DNA of 64,000 bases from contig JBBMOL010000452.1 in assembly GCA_037954665.1 (NCBI GenBank), positions 62,001 through 126,000 on the forward strand, in the 5' to 3' direction. This document shows, piece by piece, positions 1 through 11,352 of the stretch. A program made the translations under genes and the position numbers. The stretch's first letter is position 1, and each line of letters opens with the position of its first letter. Source of the stretch: Laguncularia racemosa. Its lineage: Eukaryota > Streptophyta > Magnoliopsida > Myrtales > Combretaceae. A model generated the notes under the pieces. That model was not told the DNA's origin and searched no databases. It worked only from the letters and a program-made list of their open reading frames with translations.

Positions 1-2136
1 CACTTAGTGATCCCTTATAAAAAAGTCTTAATTCTGTATAGCATTCAAATGAAATAAGTTGCATTACTCCAATGACTCAGGTAATTGAGTTAAGAGTATC
101 CAAACTTGAATGCTAGAGTGAGGGAGAGTTCGATGGGGTCCCTTTAAAACCTGGTCACTTGGGTGATGAGCCCGGGATGTGCCGAATCAGTGATCTCACT
201 ATAGCGATAAGGGCGGAGAAGCAAAAGTTCAATACATGAACTTATTTTATAGTAAAAAAAAAAAAAAGAGTAGAGTTTTAGTGAATGCTCATCAATAAGT
301 TACAGGACTTATAATAAAAGGGAGAAAAATCTAGGAAAGGAATTGATACCATATGCTTTCATTTTATGTTGACCTGTTTAAAGAAGTGATGTGAAGGATC
401 ATATGCTTGCTAATTGCCAGTGAAGTTTAAATGGGTGTTTTTCCATTAGGACTGAATATCTACTTTTGGAATAAGAATTCTTAGGTTAAACATTTGGATT
501 AATTTTTTTTCTCTAGATTAGTTGGTTAATTTTGAGTATAGTACTCTAATCACATATTCCCAGTTTAGTTTAAGTGGTGGGCATCACAACGTAGTGAGTC
601 AGAAGTAGAGATGGCAGATGTTCAAGTTTGTATGATAATAAAAATTTTTGTACTTTCTAGGATGGATTTCTTTCTAGTTTTATTTTTCTTGAGGACAAGC
701 AAAAGTTTAAGTGTGGGGCAGTTGATAAAGGCATATTTTACTCATAATTCATTAAGCGATTTGCAAGTATTCATTATTGATTTTAGAGAAATCACAAGGA
801 AATGGTACTTAATCATGTTTATTTTTACATTTCAGATGTTGGAGGACTTTGAGTTCAAAGCTTAATCAATTTGGAGAGATTGCATACAAATTGAAGCATG
901 AAAAGATTGAAGGATGGCAAAGGAAAAAAAAGTAAAGCCGTCGGCCTTTATGGCCGGCTTAAATGAAGGCCGCCGGCCTTTATGGCTGGCTTAAATAAAG
1001 GCTGCCGCCCTTGGACCGGTCTTGTTTTAATTGCATCTTCTCGCCTCCCCTTGCATATATATAGGTCTTAGGTCGATTTAGAGAAGAACTTTTGTCAATT
1101 TTTCTTGTTCTTAGAGTAGTTTTAACCTAGTTTTAAGGGAGAATTGTGGAGATCAAATCTTGGAGAAAACATTGTGATCTTGGTGGAGATTATCATCCTT
1201 TGTGAAGGAATTGTGGAGTTCCTTGCAATTAAGGTATTATTTTTATTGTTGAATTGGTGATTTCTAAACTGCATTTCTTATATGCAATTCAAGTATTTGA
1301 TCCAACCATTGAATATGATTTCTTTTGCACGAATCTCCTTGAATCATAATCATGTCTTTATCTCCATGAATTGCTAAGTCTTTTCCTTGGGAAATTGGAT
1401 GAAATGCTAGAATGTTAAAAGGATAATTGTAGCCATGTTATATGATTAGGAATTATTAGGATTATTCATGATTGCAATTCCTTTGATTTCAATTATAATT
1501 GGTCTTTGATTATAATTGTTAGAAATCCTTTTGATATGGGAGTTGATTAGGATTTGTTAGGAATTCTTATTTAGATTGATTATCAATACGGGAGTTGCGA
1601 TAATTGGTTTAATTAGAGTTTATGGAGGGCGTAATGCAATGTTTCTTGTTAATTAATCACTAAGGGATTAGGGTTACTTGATTTAGGGCATTAGTTGTTT
1701 ATAGTATCGGGAGGTGTATGAACATAATTTTGATTCCTTGGATAATTGGAGACGCGGAAACCGATTAATTGATTTAAGGTTAACATCCTTAAAAAGGATT
1801 TTCTAAACTCACTTGAATAACCTTATAACCACTAGTTGATATAATATGGTAGCAGTTTGATTAATGAATCTAGGGTGAATTCTAATTTCCCTCGTTTATA
1901 ATTGATAGATTCTTCATAAAATTCTCCTTGTTTGCTTTAAGTTAAATTTTTAGCTTAGACATTTCAAAACCCCTTTTTAATCACCTAGATATTGATAAGA
2001 ATTGCCATAGGTCTAGCACTCTATTGGTTCCTCGAGGGATCGACAACCTTACTTTTCACCACTCTATTACTTGATACGACCAGTGCACTTGCTGCAATTT
2101 ACGCTCCCATTTTATATATACGTTCTGAGCGTATCA
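1..2136 (+). mobile_element. E4: 3' end of an Athila-like Ty3/gypsy element (truncated by window start)
   Basis: Only the 3' untranslated region and 3' LTR lie in the window. Bases 1-720 align by eye with the 3' untranslated region of E1 (about 21588-22229): the same block with GAGTTAAGAGTATCC, then GGTCACTTGGGTGATGAG, then a motif GAGGACAAGCAAAAG directly before the LTR. That last block ends in AAGTGTGGGG, the likely polypurine tract. No coding part is visible, so autonomy cannot be judged. The sequence to the right (2137 on) resembles the leader of family E0, so E4 may have inserted into an E0 copy. The 5' flank is outside the window, so the target duplication cannot be checked. Confidence 0.85.
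723..2136 (+). repeat. 3' LTR of E4
   Basis: It starts TGATAAAGG right after the polypurine tract and ends GAGCGTATCA, so it has TGAT...ATCA termini. Length is 1414 bp, close to the E1 LTRs (1476 and 1508 bp), and the order of blocks is the same: GC-rich GGCCGGC module (about 935-1018), TATA-like TATATATA at 1056-1063, then AT-rich R/U5. It is clearly diverged from E1, so it is an older or sister family member. The small ORF at 611-865 spans the boundary and is not protein-like. Confidence 0.85.
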
Positions 2137-3226
2137 ATTGGGAAGGTTGTTGTATCATCTTATGATCAATAATTTTCGTGGAAGGGCAGAAGCATAGAAG
2201 TGTTGTTTAATTTAACAACTTTTGAACTTGAAAAATTCATCAATCCTTGCCGTGACTAGCTTGTGGAGTGAGGATGTTGTGTTGGTTGTTGTTGTGACTT
2301 CCATTGTGTAATTCTGAATTGATGGAGTACAATTTGCAGATTGCATTGAGTTTTGATTAGTAAGGAATTATTTGAATTCAAACACATGCAATTAAGTTGT
2401 GGGAGTTAATGATTGCTATTTGAATTTGAATTCATTACTTACCAATTGAAGAAGGCTTGCAATAAGTGTAATTTCAAATTGAAGTTGCTGCCTATTTTGT
2501 TGTGAGTTGGGTTAGAACTTATGGGGCGAAGTATATTTTATTATTATTGCCGTAGAAGTGGAGTACATTTGTTGTTGTAGCCATTTTTTATCATTGCCGT
2601 GGAAGTGGAGTGCAATTTGTTGTTGTTGTCATAAGATTTATTGGTGAAGTAAGTGCACCGTAATTGAGGTGTTTGTGTGGTGTTGTGTTGTGCAAATTGG
2701 AAGTGGAAGTGTACAATTTTCAGAATTGCATTGTGTGGGATAATAGGGAATTTATTTGAAATTCAAACACATCCATTAAGTTGAGGAAGTTATTAAGTGG
2801 TATTGATTGTGTTCCATTTGAATTTGAAATTTGATTATTACCATTTGTGGAAAGTGCATTAAGGATGTTTATTTGAATTTGTTGCCGTGTTGTGGGAGTT
2901 GTGTGGATTAAGGTGCTGCACATCAAGATCAATTGTAGGTGTGAAACCGTGGTAAGAAAGGAAAATTGATGTAGTAGAATTTGAATTCAAAAACAAACAT
3001 TAAAGTGTGAAAGTAATTGAACTTATTACTTCAACACTTGTTAGTTGAATTTAATTTCTTAACTACTTGGAAGTATTTATTTGTGCTTCAATTATCTCAC
3101 TTAACTTTATTTGAAGTACCAATAAACATTTCTTGTATTGGTTGAGTGTGAGCACTGTGGGCATGTAAGGGTGTGTTGTCGTGGTGTGGTGAAGTGTATT
3201 GAGGTTGTTGAAATTAGTAAGCAAAG
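2137..3226 (+). repeat. Leader-like region of family E0, with imperfect internal repeats
   Basis: There is no credible ORF here. The segment carries three diverged copies of a block built around TTTGAATTCAAACACATGC and TTAAGTTGTGGGAG (near 2365, 2755 and 2970), separated by GTTGTTG-rich stretches. The reverse complement of 7233-7960 carries the same blocks (for example at 7621-7680), so this is a component of the E0 family between its LTR and its protease. A gag gene would be expected in this position in a complete chromovirus. None is seen, so gag has been lost or replaced. Confidence 0.6.
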
Positions 3227-4243
3227 ATGTCAAGTGAGTTGTATTTTTCTACTATCATATTGCATCGAGACTTGACTTCCTTTCAAACCATTGATGAGGG
3301 ACAAAGAGAAAACTTGTTCCATACTTCATGTAGGGTACAAGGAAACTTGTGCGCAATTATTATTGATGGTGGTAGTTGTACTAATGTTGTAGCTGCATCA
3401 TTAGTATCAAAGTTGAAACTTGAAACTATCCCACATCCTAAACCCTATACATTACATTGGTTGAATGATCAGGATGGTCTTTATGTGACCCAAAGGGCTA
3501 GGGTACCCTTCAATATAGGGGAAAAGTATTGTGATGAAATTGAGTGTGATATCTTGCCCATGTGTGCATCTCATATTTTGCTTGGTAGACCTTGGTTATA
3601 TGATAGGAGGGTCTTACATGATGGCTTTAGGAATACATATTTGTTCCAAAAGGAAGGCAAGCGAATTATTCTGAATCTTATGCCACCTTCAGAGGTCCAT
3701 AATGTCCAGCAACAGATTAATCAACCATTCGAGTCTAAGAAGGCTTTGATTCAAAATAACGTCTCTAAGGGGAAAAAGGTATTGTTGATGGAACAGAGTC
3801 AGATGAGTCTATCATTAGAGGGCCAAAATATACAGAGACAGTTGTGTTCACCTTTAGAGGTCTCAAAGGATAATGAGCAATTGGGTCAACCATTAGAAGA
3901 GTTAGAAAAAGAGGAAACAATATCATTGAAATGGGTTGAGATTAGGGACACCTCAGTGGATAATGGGTCATTATTTGTGTTGCAGAAGAGATATATCCTG
4001 GAAATGGAGGAGAGAAAACAATCACTACCTGTAGTATTTCAGATATTGGGATTCTGCAGAGATACTTCTTCAAATGGATTGCTAGGAGAAAACAAAGTCT
4101 CTATTGCATTTGATCTACCAGATTTGAGGACAAATCTTTTTGAGGCCCGAGGAGATGATAGGAATAAAAATCCAACAAGACCTATCATTAGAGCAAGAAC
4201 TAAAGGATTTCAAATCTTGGTGTTGAGGGCCCATTTTGAGTAG
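3227..4243 (+). CDS. Retropepsin-like aspartic protease and pol-tail fusion of E0 (gag-less, non-autonomous)
   Basis: This is an open 338-residue frame. Residues about 25-150 look like the protease of chromovirus polyproteins: RENLFHTSC, then IIDGGSCTN in place of the usual active-site D-[ST]-G, then HILLGRPW. After about residue 190 the reading frame goes straight to a linker and then to FDLPDLRTNLF, a motif that in E2 lies at the very end of integrase. Reverse transcriptase, RNase H and integrase are therefore missing. The frame runs about 88 bp into the LTR (from 4156), as also seen for E2. With active-site residues D-G-G the protease may be inactive, although D-G-G-S is the normal-looking form in several plant families, so this is not decisive. 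There is no promoter or splice evidence, and translation is unproven. Confidence 0.6.
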   Translation: MSSELYFSTIILHRDLTSFQTIDEGQRENLFHTSCRVQGNLCAIIIDGGSCTNVVAASLVSKLKLETIPHPKPYTLHWLNDQDGLYVTQRARVPFNIGEKYCDEIECDILPMCASHILLGRPWLYDRRVLHDGFRNTYLFQKEGKRIILNLMPPSEVHNVQQQINQPFESKKALIQNNVSKGKKVLLMEQSQMSLSLEGQNIQRQLCSPLEVSKDNEQLGQPLEELEKEETISLKWVEIRDTSVDNGSLFVLQKRYILEMEERKQSLPVVFQILGFCRDTSSNGLLGENKVSIAFDLPDLRTNLFEARGDDRNKNPTRPIIRARTKGFQILVLRAHFE

Positions 4244-5194
4244 ATCGACCCCGGAATTATTTATATATTAACCTCTTTTCTATTATTCTTGTATTGTGTT
4301 TTCCAACAGGCACACTTATCATATTCTATAGGGCAATGGACAAACTCCCTCAGACTTAACTTGTGGGTTATCCATGGACCGACCTGAATCGGCGATGAGC
4401 TGGGCTGATGGATCCTATAGAAGACCGGCATGTTGAAGACCAATTTCTTTTATATATTTTTCATTTGCATGGACTATTTATGTTGTAATCATTTTGGGAC
4501 ACTTTTATTTCCTTGTAATTTTCATTTATGGTTAGCCACCTTAAAAGTGGCAAACTTGTAATTTTGAACACTTTTTAACCCTAGGAGTAGCAAGTATAAA
4601 TACTTGCTTAAGAGAGGGTTTGAGAGACTTATTTTTCAGAACAAACACTTTACTTTAACGTGAGAGGGCTTAGGGTTTCCTAATTCCAAAATTCTCTTAT
4701 CAATTTCAACCCAAGAATTGGAATTGTGGCGAGTGCAACGAAGGCGAATTGTGAGTCATATCAATTCAATTTTGTTGTATGTTCATTTCTTCTCTAGTGA
4801 GTCATATCTAGGGTAGATTTGGATCTTTCTTGGATCTAATTGTGGTTCTATTTTTTGTAAACATCAATCTTATAAGATTGATTGTTTCATTCAACACTTG
4901 GATTTCATATTTCCTTGTTATTGCTGGCGTGAACTAGTGATTGAAAGGGAAAGTGGATTTCATTGGTTTATTGCTTCCTTTTGATCTAATTTTACGTGAA
5001 CTTCATCTTCTTTGGTGGTTATTTGGTTAATATTATCATTAGAGATTACAATTGAATCATTTGAACAACAATTTCAATTAAAATCTACAAGGTGTTCACG
5101 TGAAATTGCCCTTTTGTGGATCTGATTTTTCCTTGACTTGAGATTGTTTTTCTTAAGTCTTTTCATTGTGCTTCTAAGTGGAATTAGGCACATC
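4156..5194 (+). repeat. E0 LTR 1
   Basis: It starts TGATAGGAAT after the purine-rich CCCGAGGAGA and ends GGCACATCA. It aligns along its length with LTR 2 (6017-7047). Shared landmarks are an inverted repeat CCACCTTAAAAGTGG just upstream of the TATA box (AGTATAAATACTTGC near 4590) and the tail CTTTCATTGTGCTT...CACATCA. A primer binding site follows at 5202-5213. A second copy of the LTR-end sequence (GTGCTTAATCTTGG...GCACATCA) ends at 5369, so the exact 3' limit is uncertain. Confidence 0.75.
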
Positions 5195-5201
5195 ATCTTT
5201 T

Positions 5202-5213
5202 TTGTATCAGAGC
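5202..5213 (+). other. Primer binding site (initiator tRNA-Met type), E0 copy 1
   Basis: TTGTATCAGAGC matches 11 of 12 bases of TGGTATCAGAGC, the sequence complementary to the 3' end of plant initiator tRNA-Met. It sits 7 bp after the LTR 1 end. Confidence 0.65.
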
Positions 5214-5369
5214 TACATAATATTTGGATTTAAGATTCAAACAAATCATAATTGAAGAATTGGTTACATTCATTGGAAATTGACGGCATTGTTCATGTGA
5301 TTGAGACTAGTTTGATTGTCTTTCAAATTGGTTTTACATGTGCTTAATCTTGGTTTTAGGCACATCAGA

Positions 5370-6016
5370 CAACCATCACAGATGCCTAAGGGTCATGGCC
5401 ACATGATCGACTCTACAGAGGTACTTGAGGTTTCTAGTGACATGAGCCAACCTTTAGAGTACAAAATTTGTCAAACACAGATGTGCAAACCATTAGAGGA
5501 TCCTAATGATCATAGTCAGATGAGTAGACTACTAAAGGACTAAACTATTCAGAGGTAGTTGTGTTTACCTTCAGAGGTAATAGAAGCTCATGAGCAGTTG
5601 AGTAAACCATTGGAGGATTCTGAGGGTCAGAGTCAAATGAGTCTATCATCAGAGAGCCAGACTGTTCAGAGACAGTTGTGTTCACCTTCAGAGGTTTTAG
5701 AGGGTAGTGAGCAGTTGGGCCAACCATTAGAGAGCCATGAGGATCAGCACCATACAGATGAGTTAGAAAAGGAGGAAACAATATCAGTGGAATGGGTTGA
5801 GATAGGGGATACCTCAGTGGATAATGGGTCATTATTTGTGTTGCAGATGAGATACATCCCGGAAATGGAGGAGAGAAAACAATCACCCCTTATAGTATTT
5901 CAGATATTGGGATTCTGCAGAGATACTTCTTCAAATGGATTGCCAGGAGAAAACAGAATCTCTATTGCATTTTATCTGCCAAATTTCAGGACAAATCTTT
6001 TTACGGCCCGAAGAGA
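5370..6016 (+). pseudogene. Second E0 pol tail with coding tandem repeats
   Basis: Between LTR 1 and LTR 2 lies only a leader of about 175 bp and a coding tail homologous to residues about 190-310 of the 3227-4243 protein. The open part (5559 to 6284, running into LTR 2) repeats a unit of about 40 residues built from SQMS, QRQLCSPSEV and EQLxxPLE. Two and a half copies are seen at about 5440-5760, against one copy upstream at about 3797-3900. It then runs through DELEKEETIS and RTNLF to the LTR. No protease, reverse transcriptase or integrase is present. An upstream piece (5316-5543) in the same repeat style ends in a stop. Confidence 0.6.
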
Positions 6017-7047
6017 TGATAGGAATCAAAATCTGACAAGACTTAGGGCAAAAACTAAAGGATTTCGAATATTGGCGATGAAGGCCCATTTTGAGAAAAT
6101 TGACCTTGGAATAATTTGTTTACTAACCTCTTTTCTCTTATTCATGTATTATATATTCCAACGGGAATACTTCTCATGCTTTATAGGGCAATGGATAAAC
6201 TCACTCAGACTCAGCTTGTGGGTTATCCATGGATCAACCTACATCGGCGATGAGCTGGGCCGACGAATCCTATGGAAGAGCTAGCATGATGAAGACTATT
6301 TTTATTTATAATTATTTTTTTGTACTATTTATGTTGTGATCTTTTTTTAGTACATTTTCATTTGCTTGTAATTGTCTATTAAGACCGGCCACCTTAAAAG
6401 TGGCATAGTTGTAATTTTGTCGACTTTTTAACCTTAAAGGGAGCAAGTATAAATACTTGCTTAAGTAGGGTTTTGAGGAGGCCAATTTTTCAAAATAGAA
6501 ATTCACTTTACATGAGAGGGTTAGGGCTTATTCCTAATTCAATTACTCTTATCAATTTCAAATCCCAATTTGAGGTTGTGGCGAGTGGATTCAAGGTTAA
6601 TTTGTGAGTAATATCAAATTTACTTTATTGCAATTTCCTTTTCTCTCTAGTGAGTAATATCTAGGGTTAAATTGGTTGTTTTATTGATCGAATTTGATTA
6701 CATTTATAATCAAGTTCTTATTGCTTAATTGATTGCTTTTAGCCTTATTTTTAACCTTCAATTTAGCATCTTCTTAGAACCGTGGATCATTTTGTGGGGA
6801 AAGTGAATCATGGAATTGGATCTTATTGTTCGTGTGTGTAATTCACGTAGAATTCTTGTGATTGTTGTTATATTGGAGAAGATTATCATTGTTGGATTGT
6901 TAATTGCAACTTTGAGCATTCAGATTTCATTAACTATCTATTAGGGATCACGCAATCTTTGATTCCATTAAACCGGTTTGATCTTGTGAATTGAAGTTGT
7001 TTCTTTGATTCATCTGCATGTGCTTAATCTTGGTTTTAAGCACATCA
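6017..7047 (+). repeat. E0 LTR 2
   Basis: It starts TGATAGGAATC, ends AAGCACATCA, and aligns with LTR 1. It contains the same CCACCTTAAAAGTGG inverted repeat (about 6389-6403) and TATA region (AAGTATAAATAC, about 6445). It is followed at 7053-7064 by TGGTATCGGAGC, an 11/12 match to the initiator tRNA-Met primer site. LTR 1 and LTR 2 differ at many positions, so this is an old pair. The LTR-end motif is repeated again, ending at 7221. Confidence 0.75.
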
Positions 7048-7232
7048 TCTTTTGGTATCGGAGCAACATCATACTTGGATTCATTCTTGGTTACATCTTT
7101 GTTGTGGGAATTGGTTCAGAAATATTGAGGAATTGTGCAATTGTTGAACTAGTTTGATTGACATTGTCTAATTGTCTTTCAAATTGGTTTTGCATGTGCT
7201 TAATCTTGGTTTTGAGCACATCAATTATACTT

Positions 7233-8760
7233 CACGTCAAATGCAATACATACAGCAATCACTCCACCATACACACTCACACACATGACTTCACACATAA
7301 TTCACACTTCATCACACACCCACTTCACACTTCAACACATACACTCACTTTAAGACACACACATATACTCATGCTGCAGCACCCTTTAAACCACAATACA
7401 CACACTTCTATGCCACACGTACCTTACCCATGGTGTAACAAACTTCAACTACATCACACTCACTACACCACACGCACACTCCTCACTTACAGTGTAGCAA
7501 ACATACTTTACACTCCACTTTCAATCATGGCTACTAAACAAAATGGAAACAATTAAAGATACTTCTCCAAATGGTAAGTAAATAATTCAAACTAGTCAAA
7601 GTATATTATGATGATCAATACACAATAACTCCCTCAACTTAATGATTGGTTTTTAATTTCAAATTGTTTCCTAATCCTCCACATAATGAAAGCAAATCTG
7701 GAAATGAAAAATGTAATCTAATTCCGAAATCCACAAGATAATGCAATTCCCTTCTTCCTCAAACAAGCAACTCATGGCAAGATGAAGAATAGAAAGATCA
7801 ATTCTGAAATTTCCACTTCCAATTCCACAACAATAAAGGTATATCACAATACAATCACTTATAATTACTTCAATTAAGAAATGGAAGATCAAGAACCCTA
7901 ATTCTCAAATTGAAAATCACGCAATCCCTTATCAAAACCCTTGCTTTGATACCAAAAATTATGATATGCCAAGGATCCAATTAAAAGTACACAAAGTTAA
8001 TGGAAGAATCGACTAAACAAAGTCCACAAAATGGTGTGATTCTAATTGCCACATAAACCCTAATTACATGAATCAATTTGCTTTAATACTAAATTATGAT
8101 GTGCTCAATTGGAAATCCAATACCAATCAAGAAATAAGCACAATTGATTCCAATTTCCAGCTAAATGGCATGAACCCTAGATTGAAAAATGGATCCTAAT
8201 TGCGTGAAACAAGAACAAAATAAGAATAAACTAATTCCTTACCAGATATTACTCACTAGTTGGAATTAGGATCAACTTGTAATTTATTGATATTACTCAC
8301 AACAAATCCAAGTCCACTCACCACAATCCAAACTTAAATTGATAAGAGTATTTTGTGAAGAGTTAAACCCTTACATGTAAAAGGTAGTTGAAATGTATAT
8401 GTCAAAAGGTTCCCTTCTAACCCTACTTTGCAAGTATTTGTACTTGCTCTAAATAGGGCAAATGTAACAAAGAAAAATTACAAGTGAAAAATAACAATGT
8501 GACCAGTTTTAGCATCAAAGGAAAATTACAAGTAAACCCATCGTAAGTGGTCGGCTTCATCACTTCCATGGAACAATTATTAGATGGGTTCTTTTTTATT
8601 GATGTAAGTCTATGAATGACCCAAAATTGATCCTTAGTGAATTTTACCTACCGTCTTGTAAAAACGATAAATTCACCTGTTACAATGCAAAGACAAATTG
8701 TTATTAGACAAATAAAATAACATGTGGATGTCTAGGCTCATTTGATCTAGAGGTTTGATT
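7233..8760 (-). mobile_element. Truncated inverted E0-family copy (leader plus LTR)
   Basis: Read on the minus strand, this has an LTR whose end (CACATCA) lies at about 8097. The LTR shares the TACTTGC, GGTTAGAAGG and GTAATTTT blocks of E0 LTRs. A degenerate primer site follows, then a second LTR-like end at 7962 with a good primer site TGGTATCAAAGC at 7943-7954 (minus). The E0 leader repeats then run down to 7233. The outer LTR limit is not clear (about 8640-8760). The plus-strand frame at 7158-7556 is low-complexity CA-rich DNA of this leader, not a gene. Confidence 0.55.
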
Positions 8761-9996
8761 CCCATCAAAAGCTATCAGAAATCAAGCACATATACAAGCT
8801 AAGATCGAAGATTGAGGATGATAAATGCGTTCATTCTCCTATAGAACATCTTGTTCTAAAATTGACTTGGCATTGTAGTATTTCCTACAAAAAGAAAAGA
8901 ATAGTATAAAGTATGATAAAACTATTCGGCAAAAGAACATGATATTTTACATAACTAAAACTATTGCATAGCTATCCATAATAATTAACTTCATTGGATC
9001 CCATGAAGAATTGTTGTTAGGTAAGGAATCAAGCACCACCTTGCAAGAAAGAGCAGACCAAAAAAAAAAAAAAAACACAATCATGTTCCTATTTAAGCCA
9101 TTGATACCATCCATTGATAAGAATTCTTGTAGATTCAAATAAATACATAAATTATGGCTATTGTACTTAATGTATTAATCATGCATTGCATACTTTTTCT
9201 TATATTAGCAAAAGGGAATAGCATAACTAAATAGTTCTTTCTAGGTCATGGGATACATAAACCAAATAGCCAGCAGTAGTTACTAATAGAAGAGGAGAGG
9301 TTTCTAAATTCTATAGCTTGCATCGAGACTCAATAATGCAAGTAAAAACACTATGTGACCATGAACTCTTTAAATTGATCCTAGTAGCACTTGTTCTTCT
9401 ATTTGATAGCCTACATGTTTGGATATTTTAGAGAAGCATTTTCAATAAATTCATATCTTAGAACCAAACTAAAATTAGAGAAGCATTTTTAGTAAATTCA
9501 TATCTTAGAAACAAACTAAAATCAAATAAGCATTTCCAATAAAATCATATCTCAGAACCAAGCTACAATTAAGAGGATCAATATAAGTTGCTTCACCATA
9601 GAATTAAGTTGCAATTAAAGAATCCATCAATCAACTCAATGGTTAACCAAGTATAGACTTATATAAAATGAAAAGCAAAAGTAATGTAGTTGAGTAGGAA
9701 ATCACTAACATTAGAATTTGTGGCTCGATCCAGTTGAACTCCTAGCCATAACAAATAGAGGAAAATAAAGATGCATCATTAGCATCGAAGAATGGAAAAA
9801 AATTTATATAAGTGTAGTGTATTGTTTACAAAGATGCAAAGGTTAGTTGAAGATTACTAGATTAAGCTTCAACAAATCCACACCCTCGAGCTTCAGCTTT
9901 GATATTTCTTTCTTGTATTTTTCCTTCTACAAAATAACAAGAAGCAATGAATAGATTGCACACATTAAAAGGCATGGAAATGGCTCAATTGTCAAC
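8761..9996. other. Non-coding stretch, downstream flank of the RPS1 pseudogene
   Basis: AT-rich sequence without a credible ORF, LTR or RNA gene. It lies downstream of the RPS1 stop codon (minus strand) and probably is old 3' flank. The only structure I see is the tandem repeat listed separately. Confidence 0.5.
9431..9572. repeat. Tandem repeat, three units of about 47 bp
   Basis: Three diverged copies begin at 9431, 9478 and 9525. Each has an AAGCATTT block, then AATTCATATCTTAGAA (or close), then CCAAACTAAAAT. Copies 1 and 2 are closest. Copy 3 has several changes. Confidence 0.7.
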
Positions 9997-11244
9997 TTAA
10001 GCAATGGGAACATCACTCAAGTCAAGCCCTTTTACTAGTAAATCCGAAGAAAGTAGACCCAAAATTCCATTAGCACTGAAGGTAAGACTACTCTACATGA
10101 GCAAGTAAAATGGAAAAGATCATGATCGGTAATAACCAAAAGCGTAGACATAAAATTATCTAAGAAATAAAAAGTGTATGCATTGTACCTAGAAGGGGCG
10201 AAAGAGATGTAATTTAAAAAGCATCTAATTGTTTTGAGGAAAAGATAGATAATACGGTAAAATAGTTAAAGAGAACTTGCATGGTGCTATAGCTAGCTTG
10301 AAATCTTTATAATATGAATAACAAGGAAGCAAAAGGACTACCTCAGGTTGGAACCTTAGCATATCCACTCGAGTCATAGCTTTTGCTTCAGCAATTCTCT
10401 ACTTGAGTGTTTCTGCTATCTCCTCCACCTATTAGTGCAAAATGACATTGATAACAATACATATTTAATTTTGATCTACACATTAAAAACATGTGACATG
10501 TAGTTTTTATGCCTCATAGCAGCCTTCTATTCTAGGCATACATTAAGTTGATGCCAATGCAGGAAATTTTGTTGTATTTTTAGAATAGAGAACATATTTA
10601 ACCAACAATGTTCAACAAAGTTTTTAGAAGCACCATATCCATGTTGATACAAGAATCCTTGACTATTTTCATAAATAATAGGAAATGGTGCATCTTCACA
10701 TGCATGCAGTTAGTGAGTTTAGATTTATATAGATAAGTAAAATGATGGAGGTGACCTTCTCAAATACAAGTTTAGGATTGTGAACCATGTCTCTAGGAGT
10801 AGGCTCCAATTTCTTGGTCGAAAGACTTACTCTACCTCTTTCTCGATCATTGCTGAGTATCATCACCAATAAGGAAGTGGCTATATTGTACTTATGAGCA
10901 AACAATGTCAAGAGAAAGGATAAAGGTTTTAGCTCAAATTATGTTTCACTAGTCATAAGCGATCAAAAGTACCTTGAGAGTATCCCTAGGTTGAAGAACA
11001 GTTGCTATATCTGAGACATAGTCATGCCTTATTTGATTGGCATGAAGTAGTCCATTAACTCTACCAATATCAACAAAGGCACCATATGATTTCAGACTCT
11101 GAATTGTTCTAATGACCACTGATCCAATTCTTAGTTATGCCTGGTTATCTACTAAAGCCTTTTGGTTACTGAGAATAATCCTTAACTGCTCCTCATCAAC
11201 CTCCATAAATTTCAGAGGAAGCTCCTTATCAAGAAGCTCTTCTA
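9997..11244 (-). pseudogene. rps1: Plastid ribosomal protein S1 pseudogene, 3' exons (left copy)
   Basis: Four minus-strand blocks read as the last S1 RNA-binding domain and C-terminus of plastid 30S ribosomal protein S1, a nuclear gene whose product binds mRNA on chloroplast ribosomes. Exon 10973-11244 shows EELLDKELPLKFMEVDEEQL and then SLKSYGAFVDIG and SDIATVLQP. Exon 10756-10866 shows RGRVSLSTKKLEPTP. Exon 10342-10428 shows RIAEAKAMTRVDMLRFQPE. The last exon, 9997-10092, shows SSLTFSANGILG and ends in TAA. Donors GT and acceptors AG fit, except that the acceptor before about 10866 reads TTGG. Inactivating stops occur after VDNQA and inside ETLK*RIAEA. The retained introns show DNA duplication, not a retrocopy. 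Upstream exons are separated by E3 (see 28648-28723). The family call rests on my recollection of S1 sequences and is strong because four exons agree in order. Confidence 0.88.
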
Positions 11245-11308
11245 CTGTGAATTTTTGCAACATATACAAGAATATTCATAATTTGACTTTTCTATAAAAG
11301 AAATCATC

Positions 11309-11328
11309 ATATATATATATATATATAT
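11309..11328. repeat. (AT)n microsatellite
   Basis: Uninterrupted AT dinucleotides in the RPS1 pseudogene intron, just outside the E3 target duplication. Confidence 0.9.
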
Positions 11329-11352
11329 GGAAATGTATAAAGTCTTACAAAC

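Noticed and set aside
611..865. 84-residue frame across the E4 polypurine tract and LTR start
   Set aside because: Composition and position fit non-coding E4 sequence. Not shared in frame by E1.
7158..7556. 132-residue His/Thr-rich frame
   Set aside because: Low-complexity CA-rich DNA of the inverted E0 leader.
9997..11244. Possibility that RPS1 is an active gene with very long introns
   Set aside because: Stops in at least three exons, a damaged acceptor and an element inside an exon rule out a normal product.
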